Below the pieces are notes generated by a model. The model was given only the letters and a program-made list of their open reading frames with translations. It had not been told where the DNA came from and searched no databases. A stretch of DNA of 64,000 nt from positions 16,734,077 to 16,798,076 of the forward strand of contig OX335646.2 in the NCBI GenBank assembly GCA_946894095.1, read 5' to 3'. Of the stretch, positions 57,201 through 64,000 are shown one piece after another; the first letter of the stretch is position 1, and each line of letters starts with the position of its first letter. Both the position numbers and the translations under genes were made by a program. The stretch comes from Incurvaria masculella. Taxonomy: Eukaryota; Arthropoda; Insecta; Lepidoptera; Incurvariidae.

Positions 57201-59959
57201 TAGGCCAGATAAGCCACTCGGACTCGTTCCCCTCCATCAAGGAACGAGTGGGCACAGCCTACGAGAGTGTTAAGGTATAGTACTAAGGAGATGCCTATCC
57301 TGGGCGGCATCACGGTCGGCGTCAACAGCAAGCTAGGCCAGATAAGCCACTCGGACTCGTTCCCCTCCATCAAGGAACGAGTGGGCACAGCCTACGAGAG
57401 TGTTAAGGTATAGTACTAAGGAGATGCCTATCCTGGGCGGCATCACGGTCGGCGTCAGCAGCAAGCTAGGCCAGATAAGCCACTCGGACTCGTTCCCCTC
57501 CATCAAGGAACGAGTGGGCACAGCCTACGAGAGTGTTAAGGTATAGTACTAAGGAGATGCCTATCCTGGGCGGCATCACGGTCGGCGTCAGCAGCAAGCT
57601 AGGCCAGATAAGCCACTCGGACTCGTTCCCCTCCATCAAGGAACGAGTGGGCACAGCCTACGAGAGTGTTAAGGTATAGTACTAAGGAGATGCCTATCCT
57701 GGGCGGCATCACGGTCGGCGTCAGCAGCAAGCTAGGCCAGATAAGCCACTCGGACTCGTTCCCCTCCATCAAGGAACGAGTGGGCACAGCCTACGAGAGT
57801 GTTAAGGTATAGTACTAAGGAGATGCCTATCCTGGGCGGCATCACGGTCGGAGTCAGCAGCAAGCTAGGCCAGATAAGCCACTCGGACTCGTTCCCCTCC
57901 ATCAAGGAACGAGTGGGCACAGCCTACGAGAGTGTTAAGGTATAGTACTAAGGAGATGCCTATCCTGGGCGGCATCACGGTCGGCGTCAGCAGCAAGCTA
58001 GGCCAGATAAGCCACTCGGACTCGTTCCCCTCCATCAAGGAACGAGTGGGCACAGCCTACGAGAGTGTTAAGGTATAGAACTAAGGAGATGCCTATCCTG
58101 GGCGGCATCACGGTCGGCGTCAGCAGCAAGCTAGGCCAGATAAGCCACTCGGACTCGTTCCCCTCCATCAAGGAACGAGTGGGCACAGCCTACGAGAGTG
58201 TTAAGGTATAGTACTAAGGAGATGCCTATCCTGGGCGGCATCACGGTCGGCGTCAACAGCAAGCTAGGCCAGATAAGCCACTCGGACTCGTTCCCCTCCA
58301 TCAAGGAACGAGTGGGCACAGCCTACGAGAGTGTTAAGGTATAGTACTAAGGAGATGCCTATCCTGGGCGGCATCACGGTCGGCGTCAGCAGCAAGCTAG
58401 GCCAGATAAGCCACTCGGACTCGTTCCCCTCCATCAAGGAACGAGTGGGCACAGCCTACGAGAGTGTTAAGGTATAGTACTAAGGAGATGCCTATCCTGG
58501 GCAGCATCACGATCGGCGTCAGCAGCAAGCTAGGCCAGATAAGCCACTCGGACTCGTTCCCCTCCATCAAGGAACGAGTGGGCACAGCCTACGAGAGTGT
58601 TAAGGTATAGTACTAAGGAGATGCCTATCCTGGGCGGCATCACGGTCGGCGTCAGCAGCAAGCTAGGCCAGATAAGCCACTCGGACTCGTTCCCCTCCAT
58701 CAAGGAACGAGTGGGCACAGCCTACGAGAGTGTTAAGGTATAGTATTAAGGAGATGCCTATCCTGGGACGGCATCACGGTCGGCGTCCATACCAAGCTAG
58801 TCCAGATGCTCCACTCAGACTCGTTCCGCTCCATCGAGGAACGAGTGGGCACAGCCTACGAGAGTGTTAAGGTATAGTACTAAGGAGATGCCTATCCTGG
58901 GCGGCATCACGGTCGGCGTCAGCAGCAAGCTGGGTCAGATGCGCCACTCGCACTTGTTCCGCTCCATCGAGGAACGAGTGGGCACAGCCTGGGTTAAGGT
59001 ATAGTATTAAGGAGATGCCTATCCTGGGACGGCATCACGGTCGGCGTCCATACCAAGCTAGTCCAGATGCTCCACTCAGACTCGTTCCGCTCCATCGAGG
59101 AACGAGTGGGCACAGCCTACGAGAGGGTTAAGGTATAGTACTAAGGAGATGCCTATCCTGGGCGGCATAACGGCCGGAGTCAGTAGCAAGCTGGGCCAGA
59201 TGCGCCACTCGCACTTGTTCCGCTCCATCGAGGAACGAGTGGGCACAGCCTGGGTTAAGGTATAGTATTAAGGAGATGCCTATCCTGGGACGGCATCACG
59301 GTCGGCGTCCATACCAAGCTAGTCCAGATGCTCCACTCAGACTCGTTCCGCTCCATTGAGGAACGAGTAGGCACAGCCTACGAGAGGGTTAAGGTATAGT
59401 ACTAAGGAGATGCCTATCCTGGGCGGCATCACGGTCGGCGTCAGCAGCAAGCTAGGCCAGATGCACAACTCGGGCTCGTTTGTTCCGCTGCTACGAAGAG
59501 CGTGTGGGCATCACCTATGGGAGTGTCAAGGTATAGTTGCTAAGGAGACCTGAGCTCAGGGCTGGAGGATGAGGGACTACGGCCGGCGTCAGCAAGCTGA
59601 GTGAAACGCGCCTATCAGACTCTTTCCAATCTATCAAATCCTCTTCACAGCTAGTAGTCTTATATCAAATGTTTGCACTAACTAACTTTTCATAAAACTA
59701 TATTTCGAAAAAGATTCAGATTAAAATCACAACAATTTTTGAGACTACCAATCGCTCGCTAGCTAGGTCGCAAGCAAATGTTCCTATTCAATGTAAGTAG
59801 AGCACTTGAAAACGGATTGATTTGCGGTTGCAGGGCAAAGTGGCTTCACGTTCGAACTCGACGCAGAGCTTCGACGAGGCGCTGCGCGAGGCGAACCGCT
59901 CCACCGGCGTCAGCGGAGCCACCTCTCCCATCATTCCCGAGCACAAGGCCGTTCCTTAG
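51264..59959 (+). CDS. Tumor protein D52 (TPD52/D54) family protein
   Basis: D52-family proteins are small coiled-coil adaptors linked to vesicle trafficking and 14-3-3 binding. Coding exons are 51264-51723, 52468-52652, 54423-54526, 54993-55052, 55603-55662, 56580-56742 and 59834-59959, all with GT..AG borders and matching phases. With both 60-nt exons the product is 385 aa. Exon 1 (153 codons, FVDWSTLPDLADNALCIETE, RRRRLRIFRKKMRDVRVTF) is not a part of the family I recognise but joins in frame. Exon 2 is the coiled coil (LTLEEQEQLKAEWSRELARVE). Exon 3 reads SELKRKLGISVWKEITEDVN. The 60-nt exons read YQTVESRVGQLTKAVVETPA and YQNVENRVGQISKAVTEAPA. Exon 5 reads YQKTESVIKSTAEKTTSILG then KLGQMRNSDSFRSIEERVGT. 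Exon 6 ends PIIPEHKAVP. Introns 2 and 5 hold tandem arrays of exon-derived units. Confidence 0.9.
52527..54275 (+). repeat. 175-bp tandem array made from TPD52 exon 2 and its donor site
   Basis: Native exon 2 plus nine further units. Donor AAG|GTACCTACT occurs at 52653 and every 175 bp to 54053 (nine donors); the tenth unit (54072-54275) has diverged and lost it. Units 2-8 are essentially identical. Each repeats the exon text LAGLTLEEQEQLKAEWSREL through TLRTVLQSK, then 43 bases of intron-like sequence (ending CAGTGTAAG), then GRCAASK-coding bases leading into the next LAGL. The unit splits into 43 + 132 bases; 132 is 44 codons and both junctions are phase 0. Reading straight through any donor gives VPTHYQRASSVSV and a stop. 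Confidence 0.95.
54993..55052 (+). CDS. TPD52 60-nt exon 4a
   Basis: Acceptor TTCTCATCGCAG, 60 coding bases (YQTVESRVGQLTKAVVETPA), donor GTAAGT. Phase 2 on both sides, so it can be included or skipped without changing frame. It is paralogous to exon 4b and corresponds in place to the alternatively spliced 14-3-3-binding segment (YVKTSEKLGEWNEK-type) of vertebrate D53/D54. Confidence 0.8.
55603..55662 (+). CDS. TPD52 60-nt exon 4b
   Basis: Acceptor CCAACAAACAG, 60 coding bases (YQNVENRVGQISKAVTEAPA), donor GTAAGT. Same length and phase as exon 4a, 550 bp away, with about 13 of 20 residues identical. It is a duplicated exon that may be mutually exclusive with, or additional to, 4a. Confidence 0.8.
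56030..56170 (-). pseudogene. Mariner 3' end relic in a TPD52 intron
   Basis: On the minus strand MRWEHRWEKCVDLQETFVEK and a stop match the last residues of a mariner transposase. After 60 bases the element ends in GGAAACTTTTCTGACCACCC, a mariner-type TIR. The rest of the element is missing. It lies between exon 4b and exon 5, antisense to the gene. Confidence 0.7.
56632..59645 (+). repeat. 133-bp tandem array made from TPD52 exon 5 and its donor site
   Basis: Starts within native exon 5 and continues for about 21 further units, plus a last, very diverged one. Donor AAG|GTATAG recurs at 56743 and every 133 bp to 58738, then with small shifts to about 59527. A unit is 13 bases (GTATAGTACTAAG) plus 120 bases encoding EMPILGGITVGVSSKLGQIS and HSDSFPSIKERVGTAYESVK, 40 codons with phase 0 on both sides. 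Reading through a donor gives Val then TAG. The first 15 added units are nearly identical; those after 58740 are more variable; 59575-59640 still encodes a TTAGVSKLSETRLSDSFQSIK-like relic. Confidence 0.95.
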
Positions 59960-61829
59960 TGCACGCATACGCTCACACCTCGCACACACTCGCCGGTCGA
60001 ACCTCCACTACCACCATTCCAGAATACGAGGCATTTGTCTGCAGTCACCGAATACGAAAGAACGGGAGACGTGATCTTCATTATGGTTTTCTGCCGATTT
60101 TTTGGTCATTATTTTGCATCGCTCGATAGCCAGTTTTCGGTTTGCTTGCGAATAAACGAAAGTGTATTAAAAATATCTAGCTAGAGACCCACATAAAAAG
60201 TCAAGTGTGATTTCAAATATGCCTTCTATATTTTGTAAGTATCGCTGATTATGCCAGAATGTACATTTAAATTTATTCTCCATGTTATTTTATTTGCATA
60301 GTATAAAATAATAATGGAGGCTTGTCAATGTTATTTGTTCTTTTGGTGGTAAATCTATTATTTTGTTTGTACTCCAACATGGCTGTTGCCATACAAATAC
60401 ATTAGCCCTTCCATTCTTTCATGCTCGGTGTCTACTGCCTAACCTTAGACGTAGGTCCGAGGCGGATTCTTCTACACACACACACACACATATATACACC
60501 CTACCTTTAGCTTTGACAATATAAGGTATGCAATGATCTGCCTATCTTGCAAAGTACATACCGCAATTAAAAATGTTAACACACTACACGTTCAGAATTG
60601 TATGTCCAATTTAACTTACACAATTCAAGATTACCTGCAAATGTTAAATAAGCATGCTGTTATGGTAGCCTAAACGTAATTGCCTTTTGGTGACTTTTTA
60701 AATTAAATTCAGATGAAATTTAAAGTTACAAACTTGGCATGCAACCCAGCCCTGAATGATTGATGTCACGTAAAATTGGTTATATGCGAAATTTTTCTAT
60801 GAGCTTAAATTTATGAATAAAGTTCTTTATGACTGGTGGTATTAGGATTTGTAATGTTTTTCCAAGGCACTGGAGTTGTAACGTAGGTCTGTCGAGGCTT
60901 TTTTCAGGTGTTGACCGTCTGTTTTATTCCTTCTGCAAAAATAAAAAAATTGCACTCAAAAGGAATTTCACTTGATATTTTTTTAATATGTGTGCAAAAA
61001 TACTACGCGTTCATTTCAAGAATGCCGTCTACTGTAGGCAAATAAAAGTTGCCATGTTTATATATAGCGATGAATTGATGACATGTTTTCATTATTAAAG
61101 GTAAACATTTTGTAACATTGTCAATTGCGCGGTGCCATATGATGAGTTATAAACGTTTTTTTTTTCCTTTTTAAAAGAATCTTATTAACTTATAAATTAC
61201 GCTCGCCACTGTGCCACTGAAGGCCACCCGCCAGGTGGGACGACGACATTAAGTGCCTCGGCGGAAAGCAGTGGTTCCATAAGAGGACGCAAACACGCTA
61301 ACTGACTAACTGGGAAAGACTTATCGCCTTTTACTCATTGTGGCAATACAATTTAACAAACGTAAATAATAAATAAAAAAACGAAACAAAAATAACAACC
61401 AACTTAAGAGTGCACGGGAGCACAACAAAACGGACATAGTTACATGGCAGTGTTGCTATCGGTACTTAAGGATGTTCCGACCCATACAATGTTTTTTTAC
61501 ACAGAACGCAAAAAGTATTGCACTTCAAGGCACGAATTCATCAAAAATATTAAATATAGCCATAGTAGTTGCAGCGAAAACATATTCACAATTTCAGGTT
61601 TAATGGTTTCGTTGTAATTGCCGATTAGAAGTTTTACACCGTTAGATGGCGCTGTTAAATAAAAATCGTATTGAAATAAATTGTAACAAGACCAATAATC
61701 CTGAAATTGTGAAATTGTTTTCGCTGCAAGTAATATGACTATATTAAACTTTTATTATTAATTCGTGGCTTAAAGTGCAATACTTTTTGCGTTATGTGTG
61801 CAAACAACTTTATATGGGTCGGAACAGCC
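59960..61829. other. TPD52 3' UTR region and unassigned sequence
   Basis: The 3' UTR extends from 59960 to about 60170 or 60840. Beyond it there is a (CA)n run at 60476-60490 and otherwise unassigned AT-rich sequence, with a GGCGCTGTTAAAT patch near 61648. No further gene is seen. Confidence 0.4.
60150..60155 (+). terminator. Candidate poly(A) signal for TPD52
   Basis: AATAAA about 190 bases after the TPD52 stop codon. A second candidate (ATGAATAAAGTTC) lies at about 60816, so a long 3' UTR form is also possible. Confidence 0.45.
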
Positions 61830-62207
61830 TTAAGAACGGCCCGTAAGCTATGCTCCCCATACAAACGTAGTTTACTAATCATTTGGAAACCGCTATTCCA
61901 ATTAAATTGATATTTAATATCTAATATCAGGTAACAAATATCTGTGTCTGCATGCTTTTGTTTTTTTTGAAAAATCCAAACCGAATGAAATGAAAGCAAA
62001 AAGAAAATCTTCATACGAATTTTGTTTTCTCTGTGGTTCGACCCAGAATACATTTACCAAAAAAACAAAGACATGCAGACACAGATATTTATAGCCTAAT
62101 ATTAGATACCAAGTATCAAGTATCAGTGGATCAGTGGTTTTAAAATGATTAGTAAACTACGTTTGTATGGGAGGCGACATTTTCTGATGCTTACGGGGCG
62201 ACCTTAA
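61830..62207. mobile_element. TTAA-flanked fold-back MITE, copy 2
   Basis: TTAA lies at 61830-61833 and 62204-62207. Arms GAACGGCCCGTAAGC and GCTTACGGGGCGACC are inverted. The interior pairs as in copy 1 (28671-29046), sharing TACAAACGTAGTTTACTAAT, CATGCAGACACAGAT and the TTTGTTTTTTTTGAAAAATCC segment. The two copies are in opposite orientation in the window. Confidence 0.8.
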
Positions 62208-63388
62208 GGGGCGAGACCTGGGGCGCCGGATGGTGTGCGGGATGGAAATGAATGCGTAGTATAGACACAGCGTTATTGTGATAGATAAGCATTTGTCCAA
62301 GTGTGAAAAGTGGAATGTTTCATTTAGTGTACGTAAAACCGCTAGCGAGCTTTTGTTTAATGGGGTATGTATCTTGCTTAGGGGATATATTTTAAAGTGG
62401 TTCTCGTGAAATAAATTTTCTTTCTTTAAATTTTCTGCAGTTTTAAAGTCCTAATTCATCATTTTGCCTTAAACTGATGTGATTATTTAGTTTGGGTCAA
62501 AGGAATGTGGGTTTATGTGAACTAATATTGAAAGGGAAGATGGTAAAAACTGTAATTTCTTAAATAGCTTGCATAGGTGCCCTCTGTCCTGATAAATAAG
62601 CAGTATTCTTCCCTATTAATTCAAGCGTTTCCTTTATTAAGTGGCCATGCAAAATGGCGAAGCTATCTTGTTTTATCAGACTAGCTGCGGTACCCGACTT
62701 TGCTCGGGACAATATCAAAAACTTAAAAAAACTGCCTATCATTCAAGACGGAACAAACCATACATACACATTCATAAACATTAATTGAAATATGTCAGTT
62801 GGTTTTGCAGATTTGCGTGTACGAACTTTGTGACACGTGTTTCTTATATTTCAAGAGTAGTTTCTGCTTAAACTGTTTTATGGTGTTTATTTTATGCAAA
62901 AAAATTTTTTTTTATGTTGGTCTACTTGTATAAGTATGCGATGAATGTAAAGAGTGTGAAAAATGCCACTACTTGCTTAGGCTAATACTATTACATAAAA
63001 AAATGTAAAAAAATACATATTTTCTTTAAAACTATATTGAAAAAGGCTTAGCTATCCTTTATTTATTGAATGAAAGAACACTTTATATTTCCATGTATGT
63101 TCACGGAATAAATAATTTTATTAAATGTGTTTGTCTTTATTAAAATTCATAGTTCTATTATGTCAGAAGGGTAATTGGGTATTGCAAATGCTAAAATAAT
63201 ATATCAGACTCCCTGACCAACTAGATTGGATGCATTTCGTCACCCATAAGCTTGTGAGCGGGGGATCCTAGTTGCAAGCCTTCTTATGTCAACTAGTTTT
63301 TAGATAAGTAACCATATTTTGTTTATTGCATAAACTTGCACTTGTAAATTGTGACATCTATTAATTTTATTTATAAAACTAACTTTTA
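62208..63388. other. Unassigned AT-rich stretch
   Basis: 62685-62715 (ACTAGCTGCGGTACCCGACT, TTGCTCGGGA) is the inverse of the CGAGCGGAGCCGGGT repeat block near 40130. Otherwise no gene or RNA is recognised. Confidence 0.3.
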
Positions 63389-63764
63389 GCCGCTCGTAGC
63401 TCAGGGGCACGGGGACTTTTCTTACACTCCAGAAGTCTGGGTTCAAATCCTCGCCCCGTTCATGCACCACTTACGTTCTGTCTGAGTTGGATAAGTGCAT
63501 TTCATCAAAAATGCAAGTTGAATGTTTTGGAATCCATGTAAAACTGTTGGCCCCCTTCCCCTACTAGGTTGTAGAGTCAATCCCACCCGGGTTAGTACCA
63601 TCGCATTGGGTGAAAAGATGGTCGAATCGACAATCAGTAATTATCCATGTTTTCCATCTAATTCAATGTAGCCATGCTCATAAAGAGAAGGTCCTGGCAT
63701 GGTACCCAATTCCTTCAGGAATGTGGTGTTTTGGGCTAATATGACGGTAGTTGTATAAAAAAAA
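63389..63764 (+). mobile_element. tRNA-derived SINE, full length
   Basis: The head contains an A box (CGTAGCTCAGGGGC) and a B box (GGTTCAAATCC) about 45 bases apart. It is followed by the family body (GAGTTGGATAAGTGCATTTC, GGGTTAGTACCATCGCATTG, TTCAATGTAGCCATGCTCAT, GGTCCTGGCATGGTACCC) and an A-rich tail. This is the reference copy for the SINE pieces at 24541, 26560, 28340, 29591 and 33455. It is probably Pol III transcribed when active and mobilised by a LINE. Confidence 0.8.
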
Positions 63765-64000
63765 CTTACAGTATTTTTCAGTGTCGTAAAAAGCCTTGAG
63801 ATATTACAGATGAGAAGAAATGTAAGGTATTATTAATACTATACAGGGTGCTCGGCACATTGACCGACAGAATGTTTCTAAAGGTAAGTGGGGTCATTTG
63901 CAAGATTTTGACCCATGATACCTTTTGTCAAATGTCACGTGATATTGACATACGATTTTTTTTTCATATTTTATTGAAAATTGCAGAAATTCCATCTTGA
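63765..64000. other. Right-edge stretch
   Basis: From 63843 CAGGGTGCTCGGCACATTGACC begins what looks like the end of another element, cut by the window edge. No coding content is visible. Confidence 0.25.

Noticed and set aside
56523..58718. Fifteen identical 62-residue open frames on the minus strand across the 133-bp array
   Set aside because: They are the antisense shadow of the exon-5-derived unit; each ends at the unit boundary and has no independent signal.

Overview
This window looks like a nuclear segment of an insect genome, most probably a moth or butterfly (Lepidoptera). Three things suggest this. It is AT-rich with GC-rich islands. It carries many (AGGT/ACCT)n tracts and several families of interspersed repeats (tRNA-type SINEs, mariner, jockey-like LINEs, a TCCG-microsatellite-bearing element). 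Its two clear protein genes are split by introns with ordinary GT..AG borders. There are no bacterial features. The order-level call rests on recognising repeat styles, not on a database search.

Two genes can be reconstructed. On the minus strand, 32491-37893 encodes the proteasomal ubiquitin receptor ADRM1/Rpn13 in five coding exons (427 aa, all phases consistent). On the plus strand, 51264-59959 encodes a tumor protein D52 (TPD52/D54) family coiled-coil protein in seven coding exons, including two 60-nt look-alike exons. A possible orphan coding exon lies on the minus strand at 5388-5516. GC-rich islands at about 8.4, 9.5, 18.8, 19.8-20.4 and 50.6-51.2 kb may mark promoters or 5' exons; only the last has an assignable gene (TPD52).

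The rest is mostly transposable-element and satellite DNA. From left to right it holds: a MITE and LINE/mariner relics (0-4.2 kb); the first two copies of a 550-bp TTAA-flanked MITE (2.1 and 9.9 kb); a 3.7-kb array of about 37 units of 100 bp (12.19-15.89 kb) bracketed by inverted copies of a TCCG-bearing repeat; a decayed 2.9-kb TIR transposon with subterminal motif clusters (20.7-23.6 kb); a 2.37-kb long-TIR fold-back element holding nested SINE, hAT and MITE insertions (24.2-26.5 kb); a LINE 3' end inserted in a TCCG repeat (30.0-30.8 kb); a third MITE copy just upstream of the ADRM1 start; a 1.5-kb TIR element with a long hairpin (41.5-43.05 kb); a degenerate jockey-like reverse transcriptase (45.3-46.1 kb); and an apparently intact mariner (48.6-49.9 kb).

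The most unusual feature is inside the TPD52 gene. Two different coding exons have each been amplified, with their 5' splice site, into tandem arrays: a 175-bp unit from exon 2 (10 copies, 52.5-54.3 kb) and a 133-bp unit from exon 5 (about 22 copies, 56.6-59.6 kb). In both arrays the exon-like part of the unit is a whole number of codons and sits between phase-0 junctions, so units could in principle be added to the mRNA without shifting the frame. Whether they are spliced in, act as decoy splice sites, or are inert intronic satellites cannot be decided from the DNA alone.
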